A DNA stretch of 49,678 nucleotides from Modestobacter muralis (GCF_010682105.1 NZ_JAAGWH010000059.1:1-49678); one strand, 5' to 3'; shown: positions 8,130 to 16,855, counted from the stretch's first letter. The notes: generated from the letters alone by a model not told the origin. Made by a program: numbers and translations.

Positions 8130-10970
8130 TCAGTCCAGGTCGGTGCCCGCGCCCGGGACGACCGGCGGCGCGGCCGGGATGCCCGGGGGGACCACCTGCG
8201 GGCCGGCCTCGGGCGGGCGCGGCTCGTCCTGCGGGTGCACCCGCACGGCCAGCAGCGCCACGTCGTCCTCGGTGTCGGGCAGGTACATCCGCTGCAGCAG
8301 CTGGTCGCACAGCTCCCGCAGCGGGAGCTCGGTGAGCCCGCCGAGGACCCGGCACAGCTCGGCGATGCCGGCGTCGAGGTCGCGGTCGCGCCGCTCGACC
8401 AGGCCGTCGGTGTAGAGCAGCAGCGTGCCGCCGCGGCCGATGGTGGCCACCCGGTCGTGGCGCGGGCTGGTGGGGTCGACCCCCAGCAGCAGGTCCGGGT
8501 CCTCGCAGTCGAGCAGCGTCACCGAGCCGTCGGCGCCGATCAGCACCGGCGGCGGGTGGCCGGCGGTCGACCAGCGCACCCGGGTCTCGTCCTTCGCGAG
8601 CTCGGGGGCGTCCTGCTCCAGCCGCGCGACCAGCGCGGTCGCCAGGGTGTCCAGGTCCAGCCCCAGGCCGGCCCGGTCCAGACCGGTCAGCACCTCGGCC
8701 GGGGTGCCGCCGGTGTGGTGGCCGATGCCGCGCAGCAGTCCACGCAGCTGGCCCATCGCGGCCGCCGCCCCGCTGTCGTGGCCGACGACGTCCCCGATGA
8801 CCAGCATCGTCGCCCCGTCGGGCTGGACGAACGCGTCGTACCAGTCGCCGCCCACCTCGGCCCCGGCCGCGGCCGGGTAGTACCGGACGGCGATCTCGCA
8901 GTGGTCGGGCGCCGGTGGGGCGGTGAGCATGCTGCGCTGCAGCACCTCCGCGAGCTGGCGCTGCTGACCGAACAGCTGGGCCTGCTGCACCGCCACCCCG
9001 GCGCGCCGCCCCACCTCCAGTGCGGTGTCCAGCTCGGCGTCGGTGTGCGGGCCGCGCTCGGCGTCCCGGTAGATCCCCAGCGCCCCCAGCGTCCGCCCGC
9101 GGGCGGCCAGCGGGACGACGATGCCCGAGCCCGGCGCCAGCCGCGCCAGCATCTCCCGGGCCGCCGGGTCCGGCAGCGCCCGCTGCACGTACTCCGCGTC
9201 CAGCGCGCCGACGACGACCGGGTGCCCGGTGCGGGTGACGACCCGCGCGGCCGCGGCGTCGGTGATGCCGGCGACCATGGCGCGCACGTAGGCGGCCAGC
9301 TCGGGGTTGCGGGCGGTGTCGCGGTGCGCCGAGGCCAGCTGGCGCATGCGGCCGTGCTCGTCGGGCACCACGACCCAGCACCAGTCGCCGAGCGCCGGCA
9401 CGACCAGCCCGGCGAGCCGGCCCAGCTGCTCGGTGATCTCGAGCGTGTCGGACAGGACCCGGCCGGCCTCGGCCAGCAGCTCCAGCCGGGCGTTGGCCAC
9501 GCGCAGCGCCTCGACCGCGGCGTCGCGCTCAGCATCGGCCTGCAGCCGGGACACGCTCAGCCCGATCTGCGCGGTGAGCGCCTCCAGCAGCTCGACGTCC
9601 TCGTCGGCGAAGGTCCGGTCCTCACCCCACACGGCGACGAAGCTGCCCAGCACCCGGCCCTCGACCCGCAGCGGCAGGGCGGCCAGGGCGCGCACGCCGA
9701 TCAGGTCGCCGACCTCGGCCATCTGCGGGAACCGGGCCACCGCCTGCGCCCGGTCGGCCAGCAGCACCCGCTCGCCGTGCCGGGCCACCCACTGGGTGGG
9801 CAGCTCGTCGTCCAGCTCGATCTCCACGCCACCGGTCGGCAGGTCGACGTCGGCACCGGTCGCGACCGCGTCGACCAGACGGCTGGTCAGGTGCAGCCGC
9901 AACGGGCCACCGCCGGTGTCGAAGGCGGCCAGCGCACTGCCGTCGGCGCCGAGCACGGTTGCGCACCCGCGCAGCGCCATCTCGGCCAGCTGCTCCATGC
10001 GCTGCGCGTTGGCCAGCGCGGCGGCCACCTCGGCGATCGCCGCCGCGCGCTGGACCGCCGACAGCCGCCGAGCCGCAGCCTCCCGCGCGTCGGTGACGTC
10101 GACGGTCGTGCCGATCAGCCGCACCGGCTCGCCCCGCGGGTCACGCACGACCCGGCCGCGGGAGACCGTCCAGCGCTCGCTGCCGTCGGGGCGCAGCACC
10201 CGCATCTCCACGGTGAACTCACCGCTGCCGGCCAGCGCCGCGCGCATGGCCTCCTCGACCGGGGCGTGGTCGTCGGGGTGGACGCTGGTCAGCAGGACCG
10301 CGTCGCCGTCCTCGATCGTCCGGGCGCCGTCCAGCCCGAAGATCGCGGCGTTGCGCTCGTCCCAGTGCACGGCGCCGGTGCGCAGGTCGCGGTCCCAGGT
10401 GCCCACGGACGCGGCCTCGAGGGCGATGTCGAGCCGGGTGAGGGAGGCACCGACCGCCGAGCGGGCCGCGGAGAGCTCCAGCTCGGCGACCACCGAGGCG
10501 GCCAGCTGCTCGAGCAGCTCGGTGGCGTCGGCGGACCAGTCGCGCGGCGTCGGGTCGTAGACGGCCAGCACGCCGACCACGTGACCGGAGGCGGCGACGA
10601 GCGGTGCCCCGAGGTATGCCTGCACCCGCCCGGAGACCACCCCGGGCAGCCGGACCACCCGCGCGTCGGCGCCGGCCGCCGGCACGTGCAGCGGCGTGCC
10701 CGTCCGGACGACGAGTGCGGAGAACCCCCCGGTCAGCAGCGCCGGCCCGCCGATCGCGCCGGCCGGCAGCCCGTGCCCGCCGATGACGACGTCGGAGTCG
10801 GTGAAGAGGGTGACCTTGGCGTGCGGTGCACCGACCAGCCGGGCGGCCAGCGCGGACAGCCGGTCGAACGCGGCCGGGCCGGCGGCCTCCTCCAACAGCC
10901 GGCGGGCCGCAGCCACCCGGTGCGGGTCGGTCAGCGGGTCCGGCGCCGCCGACGTGCTCGGTGCGGACAC
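8130..10970 (-). CDS. PP2C-type SpoIIE phosphatase with GAF-PAS-GAF-GAF sensors
   Basis: Soluble signalling phosphatase of 946 residues. Domains in order: GAF (about 28-168), PAS_3-like (178-298, with GTWDRDLRTG and RLIGTTVDVTDARE), GAF (318-478), GAF (498-668) and SpoIIE phosphatase (690-920). The phosphatase shows the metal motifs GGDWYDAF and GDVVGHD. Family members dephosphorylate anti-anti-sigma (STAS) proteins in response to stress or light. The start GTG at 10970 has GGGAGGT nine bases upstream; upstream ATG codons lack that support. It is divergent from the EAL gene, so stress and c-di-GMP signalling sit side by side. There is no haem or chromophore Cys that I can assign. Confidence 0.85.
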   Translation of the reverse strand: MSAPSTSAAPDPLTDPHRVAAARRLLEEAAGPAAFDRLSALAARLVGAPHAKVTLFTDSDVVIGGHGLPAGAIGGPALLTGGFSALVVRTGTPLHVPAAGADARVVRLPGVVSGRVQAYLGAPLVAASGHVVGVLAVYDPTPRDWSADATELLEQLAASVVAELELSAARSAVGASLTRLDIALEAASVGTWDRDLRTGAVHWDERNAAIFGLDGARTIEDGDAVLLTSVHPDDHAPVEEAMRAALAGSGEFTVEMRVLRPDGSERWTVSRGRVVRDPRGEPVRLIGTTVDVTDAREAAARRLSAVQRAAAIAEVAAALANAQRMEQLAEMALRGCATVLGADGSALAAFDTGGGPLRLHLTSRLVDAVATGADVDLPTGGVEIELDDELPTQWVARHGERVLLADRAQAVARFPQMAEVGDLIGVRALAALPLRVEGRVLGSFVAVWGEDRTFADEDVELLEALTAQIGLSVSRLQADAERDAAVEALRVANARLELLAEAGRVLSDTLEITEQLGRLAGLVVPALGDWCWVVVPDEHGRMRQLASAHRDTARNPELAAYVRAMVAGITDAAAARVVTRTGHPVVVGALDAEYVQRALPDPAAREMLARLAPGSGIVVPLAARGRTLGALGIYRDAERGPHTDAELDTALEVGRRAGVAVQQAQLFGQQRQLAEVLQRSMLTAPPAPDHCEIAVRYYPAAAGAEVGGDWYDAFVQPDGATMLVIGDVVGHDSGAAAAMGQLRGLLRGIGHHTGGTPAEVLTGLDRAGLGLDLDTLATALVARLEQDAPELAKDETRVRWSTAGHPPPVLIGADGSVTLLDCEDPDLLLGVDPTSPRHDRVATIGRGGTLLLYTDGLVERRDRDLDAGIAELCRVLGGLTELPLRELCDQLLQRMYLPDTEDDVALLAVRVHPQDEPRPPEAGPQVVPPGIPAAPPVVPGAGTDLD

Positions 10971-11133
10971 GACCAGTCGACCTCCCTCGTCCCCCCGGCG
11001 GGAGCTCGTGCCCATCCCGGACCGCCGTCCCCCGTGCAGAACGCCCCCATGCTGGCAGATCGGCGCCCCGATCCCCGAACTCCGGGCCGGACCGGCGCTC
11101 AAGCACCGCACGGCGGCGTCCGATCAGGAGGAG

Positions 11134-12222
11134 GTGACGTCGACCCTCTCCTCCCGTTGGGACTGTCGCCCGCTGCTGGCCGGCGAGGACGACCTGTCCG
11201 TGGTGTTCCAGCCGATCGTCGACCTGGCCGGTGCCACGGTCGCCGGCTACGAGGCGCTGGCCCGGTTCCCCGGCACCGCCACCCCCGACGTCTGGTTCGC
11301 CGCCGCCCACGAGGCCGGGCTGGGTGCGGAGCTGGAGGCGCTCGCGCTGCGCAAGGCGCTGGCCGCCCTGCCCGACCTCCCGGCCGACACCTTCCTGACC
11401 GTCAACGTCAGCCCGCACCTGCTCGGCACCGCCCCCGTGGCCGCCGCCCTGGCCGCGCCCCCCACGCTGCGCCGGGTCGTGGTCGAGCTGACCGAGCACA
11501 TGCCCACCCCCGACCTCGCCGCGCTGCGTGAGCAGACCGCCCTGCTGCGCGGCCGCGGCGCGCTGATCGCCATCGACGACGCCGGCTCGGGCTACGCCGG
11601 CCTGCAGCAGCTCGCCGAGGTGCGCCCGCAGCTGGTGAAGCTGGACCGCGCGCTGGTCTCCGGCGCCGACACCGACCCGGTCAAGGCCGCACTCGCCGAG
11701 ATGGTCGGCACGTTCACCAGCCGGATCGACGCCTGGCTGCTCGCCGAGGGCATCGAGACCGTCGGGGAGCTGGCCGTCTTCGCCCGGCTCGGCGTCCCGC
11801 TGGCGCAGGGCTGGCTGCTCGGCCGGCCCACCCCGCACTTCGCCCCGCTCGCGCCCGAGGTCGTGCAGCTCGTCCGCGCGCAGGTCGCCCGCGTCCAGCT
11901 CACCGAGAGCGTCGCCAGCCTGCTGCGCCCGGTCCGCCAGCTCGACGTCGGCGACGAGGCCGGGTCACCGGCGCCCTACGTGCTGCTGGACCGCACGGGT
12001 GTGCCGGTGGAGCTGGTGCTCGCCGACCCCCGCACCAACGCCGCCTACCGGGCACCGGTCTCCCTGCGCGTCCCACCGTCGGCGCCGGTCGCCGAGACCC
12101 TGCAGCGGGCGCTGACCCGCTCACCCGTGCACCGCTTCGACCCGGTGCTGTGCACCGACCGCGCCGGCACGGTCGTCGGCCTGCTGCGCGTCGAGGACCT
12201 GGCCGCGGCCGCCGCCGCCTGA
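11134..12222 (+). CDS. EAL-domain cyclic-di-GMP phosphodiesterase
   Basis: Protein of 362 residues. The EAL domain (about 20-240) retains the expected catalytic set: Glu40 in YEALARF, Asn91 in VNVSP, Glu118 in VELTE, Asp148-Asp149 in IDDAGSGYA, Lys169 in VKLD, Glu205 in EGIET and Gln225 in QGWLLGRP. Hydrolysis of c-di-GMP is therefore plausible. The C-terminal 100 residues look like a CBS-type regulatory region (VLLDRTGVPVELVL..., CTDRAGTVVGLLRVEDL). There is no GGDEF domain. The GTG start has AGGAGG only two bases away, which is close, so the exact start is uncertain. Confidence 0.85.
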   Translation: MTSTLSSRWDCRPLLAGEDDLSVVFQPIVDLAGATVAGYEALARFPGTATPDVWFAAAHEAGLGAELEALALRKALAALPDLPADTFLTVNVSPHLLGTAPVAAALAAPPTLRRVVVELTEHMPTPDLAALREQTALLRGRGALIAIDDAGSGYAGLQQLAEVRPQLVKLDRALVSGADTDPVKAALAEMVGTFTSRIDAWLLAEGIETVGELAVFARLGVPLAQGWLLGRPTPHFAPLAPEVVQLVRAQVARVQLTESVASLLRPVRQLDVGDEAGSPAPYVLLDRTGVPVELVLADPRTNAAYRAPVSLRVPPSAPVAETLQRALTRSPVHRFDPVLCTDRAGTVVGLLRVEDLAAAAAA

Positions 12223-12283
12223 CCTCACCCCTGCTCCCGACCCCCACCCGGCGGCCGGGCCCTCCCGATCACCCGGAGTCTCG

Positions 12284-12457
12284 ATGAAGAGCTTTGCCTG
12301 TGGGGACGTCGTCCCCGGTTGCACCCAGACGTTCACCGGCCCGGACGACGGCGCCGTGCTGTCCCAGGTGGCCGCGCACGCCTCCGCCGACCACGGGCTG
12401 ACCACGGTCCCGCCGGAGCTGGTCGAGCAGGTCCGCGCCGCCATCGTCTACGCCTGA
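12284..12457 (+). CDS. DUF1059 family small protein
   Basis: Short protein of 57 residues. It begins MKSFACGDVVPGC and contains a conserved Cys pair (Cys6, Cys13), an AAHASADHG segment and the ending PPELVEQVRAAI, all typical of DUF1059. The function is unknown; the Cys/His pattern hints at metal binding, which is inference. The ATG at 12284 has GGAG upstream. It follows the EAL gene with 61 bp between and is followed two bases after its stop by a palindromic repeat that may end the transcript. Confidence 0.85.
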   Translation: MKSFACGDVVPGCTQTFTGPDDGAVLSQVAAHASADHGLTTVPPELVEQVRAAIVYA

Positions 12458-12458
12458 C

Positions 12459-12518
12459 GAAGGACCCTGCTGCCCCCCACGACACGCTGCGCGCGCCGCG
12501 GGTCCCTGCAGCAGGGCC
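12459..12518. repeat. Palindromic element, family 1, copy 1
   Basis: Begins GAAGGACC directly after the DUF1059 stop. CCCTGCTGC (12465-12473) pairs perfectly with GCAGCAGGG (12508-12516). The same framework recurs at 16856-16905 and twice, inverted, at 42002-42155, with compensating base changes in the stem. Confidence 0.8.
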
Positions 12519-12520
12519 GA

Positions 12521-12559
12521 TGAGCCGGGTGGGCCGCCCTCGGCGACCCACCCGGCTCA
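12521..12559. terminator. Bidirectional terminator hairpin
   Basis: TGAGCCGGGTGGG (12521-12533) pairs perfectly with CCCACCCGGCTCA (12547-12559) around a 13-base loop. It lies between convergent genes, and its right arm includes the stop codon of the aldo/keto reductase. Confidence 0.7.
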
Positions 12560-13480
12560 CGCGCTGGCGTCGGTGAGGCGCTGGCGCTCGTCGTCGGTGA
12601 GCACCAGGTCCTGCATGGGCAGCAGGTCGGCGAGCTGCTCGACCGAACGGCCGCTGGCGATGGGTGCGGTGACGGCGGGCTGGTCGGCCAGCCAGCGCAG
12701 CGCGACCGCCGCGCCGGGCACCGCGTGCGCCTCGGCGACCTCGGCGAGGGCGGCAAGCACCCGGTCGCCCTTCTCCCCCACGTACTGCGCCGCGCCCTTG
12801 GCCCGCGGCGAGTCGATCGTCTCCCCGGCGGAGTACTTGCCGGTCAGGAAGCCCCGGGCCAGCCCGAAGTAGGGCATCGAACCCAGACCGCGCCCGGCCA
12901 CGACGCCGGCCAGCGCGTCCTCGTAGACCGGGCGCTCCATCAGGTTGTAGTGCGGCTGCAGCGCGACGTAGCCGGTGACGCCCAGCCGGTCGGCGGTGTC
13001 CAGGGCCTCGGTCAGCCGCTCGGCCGAGTAGTTCGAGGCCGCCACGTGGCGCACCTTGCCCGCCTGCACCAGCTCGTCGAAGGCCGTGAGGGTCTCCTCC
13101 AGCGGCGTGGTCGGGTCGTCGTAGTGCGCGTAGTACAGGTCGATCGTGTCGATCTTCAGATTGCGCAACGACCGCTCGCAGGCCTCCCGGATCTCCCCCG
13201 CCGACAGCGGGTGCTCCTTCTCCCCGGGGCTGGCCTTGGTGGCCACGACCATCCGGTCACGGACGCCGCGCTCGGCCATCCAGTTGCCCAGGATCGTCTC
13301 CGACACCCCGTTGCCGTACATCTCGGCGGTGTCCACGAACGGCGACTGCGTGCTGGGGACGGCGTCGAGGAAGCGGTCAAGCAGGGCGAAGGACGTCGCC
13401 TCGTCGGCGGTCCACCCGAAGACGTTGCCGCCCAGGCAGAGGTCGCTGACGGTCAGGTCGGTGCGGGGCAGCTGAGGCAT
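12557..13480 (-). CDS. Aldo/keto reductase
   Basis: NADPH-dependent oxidoreductase of 307 residues with a TIM-barrel fold. The catalytic tetrad is visible: Asp in VDTAEMYGNG (with the Tyr), Lys in VATKAS and His in YYAHYDD. The C-terminal cofactor segment is APIASGRSVEQL. The family reduces aldehydes and ketones or acts on sugar-like compounds; the substrate is unknown. The ATG at 13480 is six bases from TAGCGT, suggesting a leaderless mRNA. It is convergent with DUF1059 and divergent from HU. Confidence 0.85.
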   Translation of the reverse strand: MPQLPRTDLTVSDLCLGGNVFGWTADEATSFALLDRFLDAVPSTQSPFVDTAEMYGNGVSETILGNWMAERGVRDRMVVATKASPGEKEHPLSAGEIREACERSLRNLKIDTIDLYYAHYDDPTTPLEETLTAFDELVQAGKVRHVAASNYSAERLTEALDTADRLGVTGYVALQPHYNLMERPVYEDALAGVVAGRGLGSMPYFGLARGFLTGKYSAGETIDSPRAKGAAQYVGEKGDRVLAALAEVAEAHAVPGAAVALRWLADQPAVTAPIASGRSVEQLADLLPMQDLVLTDDERQRLTDASA

Positions 13481-13486
13481 GCCCCC

Positions 13487-13492
13487 ACGCTA
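13487..13492 (-). promoter_or_regulatory. -10 box of leaderless aldo/keto reductase mRNA
   Basis: TAGCGT on the minus strand, six bases before the ATG at 13480. No ribosome-binding site is present. The spacing fits transcription starting at or next to the A of ATG. Confidence 0.5.
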
Positions 13493-13850
13493 GAAGGGCC
13501 CTCCGACAGCCACCACTCGCAGGTCGGGGGAGGCCGCCGCCGGTCGGCCCGGTAGCCGCGGAAACGTGACGGTTGTGACGAATGAGCGGGAAATCCCCGG
13601 GAATCCGGGCTTCCGGCTGGCCATGACCGACGTGTCGTGGCAACGTGCCCGCCGTTCCTGGTCGACGCCGGGGACGGCCAGGTCCGCCCCACAGGACCCC
13701 CGCCGCGCACCCGGTGCAGGGCGGCAGGGCACCGTGGAGGACCCGGACGTCCGCGCGGACCCCGGGACGCGACCGGTCGGACCGGGCGCGACACGAGCTG
13801 CGACCGCTCCACCGGGGCCGGCCGCGAGAACCCACTTCGAGAGGAACCCG
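13493..13850 (+). promoter_or_regulatory. Long upstream region of the HU gene
   Basis: About 358 bases without a convincing gene. The frame of HU is open through it, but that stretch has no family resemblance and HU has its own ATG and GAGAGGAA site. A lower-GC patch at 13561-13615 (TTGTGACG, GGGAAATCCCC) is the best candidate for promoter sequence. The remainder looks like an untranslated leader. No stable terminator or riboswitch was recognised. Confidence 0.35.
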
Positions 13851-14138
13851 ATGAACAAGGCCGAACTCGTCTCTGCCATCGCCAAGCGCGCCGACGTCCC
13901 CGCGGCCACGGTCGACTCCGTGATCCTGGGCCTGCAGGAGGAGCTCGTCGAGGCCATCACCCGCGGCGACAAGGTCTCCCTGCCGGGTCTGCTGACCGTC
14001 GAGCGCTCGCAGCGCTCGGCCCGCACCGGCCGCAACCCGCAGACCGGTGAGTCGATCGAGATCGCCGCGGCCCACACCGCCAAGGTCAGCGCCGGCTCCA
14101 ACCTCAAGAAGGCCGCCGCCGCCGTCCCGGTGAAGTGA
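13851..14138 (+). CDS. hup: HU-family nucleoid DNA-binding protein
   Basis: Histone-like protein of 95 residues that bends and compacts DNA as a dimer. It starts MNKAELVSAIAKRADV and contains GDKVSLPGLLTVERSQRSAR followed by the DNA-binding arm GRNPQTGESIEIAA and the ending KVSAGSNLKKA. This is the short form, without the long Lys/Ala tail of mycobacterial HupB. Its core has Leu-Leu where many HU proteins have Phe-Gly, so it is somewhat divergent. The ATG is preceded by GAGAGGAA. A strong terminator hairpin follows. Confidence 0.92.
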   Translation: MNKAELVSAIAKRADVPAATVDSVILGLQEELVEAITRGDKVSLPGLLTVERSQRSARTGRNPQTGESIEIAAAHTAKVSAGSNLKKAAAAVPVK

Positions 14139-14155
14139 CCCTCCAGCACTGACCG

Positions 14156-14202
14156 CGCCCCCGTCCGCCGCCGACCACCCGGTCGGTGTGCGGGCGGGGG
14201 CG
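14156..14202 (+). terminator. Terminator hairpin after HU gene
   Basis: CGCCCCCGtCCG pairs with CGGGCGGGGGCG, with an inner stem CCGACC-accc-GGTCGG, 17 bases after the HU stop. No T-run. Confidence 0.65.
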
Positions 14203-14266
14203 TCGTGCGTCCCGGAGTGGATCGGCCGCCGTCACCGGCCCTGAGCCACTCCACCAAGATGGGCAC

Positions 14267-15220
14267 ATGGAGCCCCGCCACGTCCTGCTGCCCGGCGAGC
14301 GCACGCTGCACGGCCACTGGGACCCCTCGCTCCCGCCCGCGCTGACCGTCGAGCCCGGGACGACGGTGCGCATCGGCACCCTGGACTCCGGCTGGTCCAC
14401 CGGCCCCTACACCGGCCCGGACACCACCGCGGGCCTCGCCGTCCGGCCCCGGCACCCCCTGCACGACCCGGCCGCCGGGCACGCGCTCACCGGCCCGGTC
14501 GCGGTCGCCGGCGCGGAGGTGGGCCAGGTGCTCGCCGTCCGCATCGACGACGTCGTCCCCGGGGCGTTCGGCACGACGTACGTGGGGCTGCGGTCCACGG
14601 CGCTCAACGAGCGGCTCGGGGTGACCGCGGACCCCAAGGTGCACCGCTGGACCCTCGACGCCACCGCCGGCACCGGCCGCAACCACGCCGGCCACTCGGT
14701 CGCGCTGCGGCCGTTCCTGGGCGTGATGGGCGTGCCGCCGGCCGAGCCGGGGCAGCACTCGACCATCCCGCCGTACTGGCACGGCGGGAACATCGACTGC
14801 CGCGAGCTGGTCGCCGGCTCCACCCTGTACCTGCCGGTGACGGTGCCCGGTGGGCTGCTGTCGGTCGGCGACGGGCACGCCGCGCAGGGCGACGGCGAGG
14901 TGGCCGGGACGGCGATCGAGTGCCCGATGGACGCCGTCGACCTCACGCTCGATGTGCTGCCCGACCTGTTCGGCGCCCCGGTCCGCACGCCCGTGGCCAG
15001 GACGCCGGCCGGCTGGGTGACCATGGGCGTGGCCGACGACCTGGACGAGGCGATGGCCGTCGCGCTGGACGCGATGCTCGACGTGATGGCCGCGGTGCAC
15101 GGCATCGGCCGCTCCGACGCCCTGGCGCTGGCCAGCGTGGTCGTCGACCTGCGCGTCACCCAGGTCGTCAACCAGGTGGTCGGCGTCCACGCCGTCCTCC
15201 CCTGGGGCGCCGTCCGCTGA
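14267..15220 (+). CDS. Acetamidase/formamidase family amidohydrolase
   Basis: Protein of 317 residues of the FmdA_AmdA family, which hydrolyse short amides to ammonia and acid. Recognisable segments are PYWHGGNIDCRELVAGSTLYLPV and GGLLSVGDGHAAQGDGEV, containing the conserved Asp/His residues that line the metal site, and a C-terminal helical part. The ATG at 14267 has a -10-like CAAGAT six bases upstream and no ribosome-binding site. It stands alone, followed by a palindromic element. Whether it uses formamide or acetamide cannot be told. Confidence 0.85.
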   Translation: MEPRHVLLPGERTLHGHWDPSLPPALTVEPGTTVRIGTLDSGWSTGPYTGPDTTAGLAVRPRHPLHDPAAGHALTGPVAVAGAEVGQVLAVRIDDVVPGAFGTTYVGLRSTALNERLGVTADPKVHRWTLDATAGTGRNHAGHSVALRPFLGVMGVPPAEPGQHSTIPPYWHGGNIDCRELVAGSTLYLPVTVPGGLLSVGDGHAAQGDGEVAGTAIECPMDAVDLTLDVLPDLFGAPVRTPVARTPAGWVTMGVADDLDEAMAVALDAMLDVMAAVHGIGRSDALALASVVVDLRVTQVVNQVVGVHAVLPWGAVR

Positions 15221-15227
15221 GCTCGGC

Positions 15228-15314
15228 CGGGATCAGGTGACCTGATCGTCGGTGCTCTTGGCTCACGACAGGGGGTGAGCCAGGAGCAACGACGGTGAGC
15301 CCAGCTGATCCCGG
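15228..15314. repeat. Palindromic intergenic element, family 3, copy B
   Basis: Bounded by CCGGGATCAG (15228-15237) and its perfect inverse CTGATCCCGG (15305-15314). Inside are GATCAGGT-g-ACCTGATC and the hairpin arms TGCTCTTGGCTCA / TGAGCCAGGAGCA. Most positions match copy A at 3091-3170, including the trailing ACGGTGAGCC. It lies eight bases after the acetamidase stop. Confidence 0.8.
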
Positions 15315-15412
15315 AGCGGCCCGCGGCCCCGTCGCAGGGGCCCACCACGAGGGGGAGGACCCCGACCCCGTCCCTCACCAGCTCGGGACCAGGCCGGGGG
15401 TGACGGGGTCCC

Positions 15413-15961
15413 TCACTCGCCGGTGACGCCGTCGATGCGCTCGCGGAGCAGGTCGGCGTGGCCGTTGTGCCGGGCGTACTCCTCGATCATGTGCAGGAAG
15501 ACCCAGCGCACCGACACCTGCTCCGGGCTGCGGCTGGTGCGGCCGCGGCCGAGGTCGTCCAGCGACCCGAACCCGTCGGCGACCTCGCGGCTGCGTGCGC
15601 AGGCGTCGGCGAAGCGGGCGAGCTCGGGCCCGACCGCGGCAGCGGGGTCGTCGCCGTCCCGGCCGACGCCGTCGAACTCACCGTCCGGGTCGTCGGTGGA
15701 GCTGTACAGGTCGGGGACGTCCCGGCCGTCGAGCACGTGCTGGAACCACCCCTCCTCGACCTCGGTCATGTGCCGCACCAGCCCGCGCAGGCTCAGCCCG
15801 GACGGCGGCACCGACCGCTCCCCCAGCTGCTCCGGCGTCAGCCCGGCGCACTTGGTGAGCAGCGTGGCCCGGTGGAACTCCAGCCATGCCTCGACCGCGG
15901 CACGCTCGCCGTCGCGGTAGGGCGGGTCGACGCGGTCGGGCGCTGTGAGGAACTCGGCCAT
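15413..15961 (-). CDS. DinB / DUF664 family protein
   Basis: Protein of 182 residues with the four-helix DinB-like fold. Family segments include LRGLVRHMTEVEEGWFQHVL at about 58-78 and the C-terminal HMIEEYARHNGHADLLRERIDG, giving the His triad expected for a metal site. DinB-like proteins include thiol-dependent S-transferases; the reaction here is unknown. The ATG at 15961 begins only eight bases from the divergent folP2 start, so at least one promoter must lie inside the neighbouring gene, or one start is further in. Confidence 0.8.
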   Translation of the reverse strand: MAEFLTAPDRVDPPYRDGERAAVEAWLEFHRATLLTKCAGLTPEQLGERSVPPSGLSLRGLVRHMTEVEEGWFQHVLDGRDVPDLYSSTDDPDGEFDGVGRDGDDPAAAVGPELARFADACARSREVADGFGSLDDLGRGRTSRSPEQVSVRWVFLHMIEEYARHNGHADLLRERIDGVTGE

Positions 15962-15969
15962 GGCCGCAG

Positions 15970-16854
15970 ATGATGGCGTGGTTGGGTGACGTCGTGCTGC
16001 GCATCGGCTCCCTCGACGTCCCCGACGGCGGGCTGGTCGTGATGGCCATCGTCAACCGCACCCCCGACTCCTTCTACGACCGCGGCGCCACCTTCGGCCT
16101 GGACGCCGCGCTGGCCCGCGTCGACCAGGTGGTGGCCGAGGGCGCGGACATGGTCGACGTCGGTGGGGTCAAGGCCGCACCCGGCGCCGACGTCGACCCG
16201 GCCGAGGAGATGCGCCGCACCGTCGACCTGGTCGCGCGGATCCGGGCCGCCCACCCCGCGCTGCCGATCTCCATCGACACCTACCGCGCGGAGGTGGCCC
16301 GCGAGGCGCTGGCCGCCGGCGCCGACGTGGTCAACGACGCCTGGGGAGGGGTCGACCCGCAGCTGGCCGTGGTCGCCGCCGCGGCCGGCGCCGGGATCGT
16401 CTGCACGCACGCCGGCGGCCTGCCGCCGCGCACCCGGCCGCACCGGGTCACCTACGACGACGTGGTCGCCGACGTCGTCCGCCGGACGACGGCCCTGGCG
16501 GAGGCCGCGGTCGCCGCGGGCGTCGACCCCGAGCGGGTGCTCATCGACCCCGGCCACGACTTCGGCAAGAACACCCGCCACTCGCTGGAGGCCACCCGCC
16601 GGCTGGACGAGCTGGTGGCGACCGGCTGGCCGGTGCTGGTGGCGCTGTCGAACAAGGACTTCGTCGGCGAGACCCTCGACGTCCCGGTCGAGGACCGGCT
16701 CACCGGCACGCTGGCGGCGACGTCGGTAAGCGCCTGGCTGGGCGCCCGGGTGTTCCGGGCGCACGACGTCGCGGCGACCCGGCAGACGCTGGACATGGTG
16801 GCCTCCATCCGCGGCGACCGGCCGCCGGTGCGCACCACCCGCGGCCTCGCCTGA
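15970..16854 (+). CDS. folP2: FolP2-type dihydropteroate synthase homologue
   Basis: TIM-barrel protein of about 294 residues closely resembling mycobacterial FolP2 (Rv1207). Shared segments are MAIVNRTPDSFYDRGATF, VDVGGVKAAPGADVD, CTHAGGLPPRTRPHRVTYDD, LIDPGHDFGKNTRHSLEATR and LVALSNKDFVGETLDV. True DHPS enzymes have DIGGESTRPG where this has DVGGVKAAPG, and FolP2 has been reported not to substitute for DHPS; its role is unclear. Two adjacent ATG codons start the frame and no ribosome-binding site is evident, so the start is uncertain. A palindromic repeat follows the stop. Confidence 0.85.
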   Translation: MMAWLGDVVLRIGSLDVPDGGLVVMAIVNRTPDSFYDRGATFGLDAALARVDQVVAEGADMVDVGGVKAAPGADVDPAEEMRRTVDLVARIRAAHPALPISIDTYRAEVAREALAAGADVVNDAWGGVDPQLAVVAAAAGAGIVCTHAGGLPPRTRPHRVTYDDVVADVVRRTTALAEAAVAAGVDPERVLIDPGHDFGKNTRHSLEATRRLDELVATGWPVLVALSNKDFVGETLDVPVEDRLTGTLAATSVSAWLGARVFRAHDVAATRQTLDMVASIRGDRPPVRTTRGLA

Positions 16855-16855
16855 G

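Noticed and set aside
8235-11531. Long plus-strand frame of over 1000 codons across the SpoIIE gene
   Set aside because: Composition is Arg/Gly/His/Gln-rich without domains; it is the antisense shadow of a gene with clear GAF, PAS and SpoIIE motifs.
13566-13850. N-terminal extension of HU of about 95 residues
   Set aside because: The open frame is expected at this GC content. HU proteins start at MNKAELV, and the ATG at 13851 has its own ribosome-binding site.
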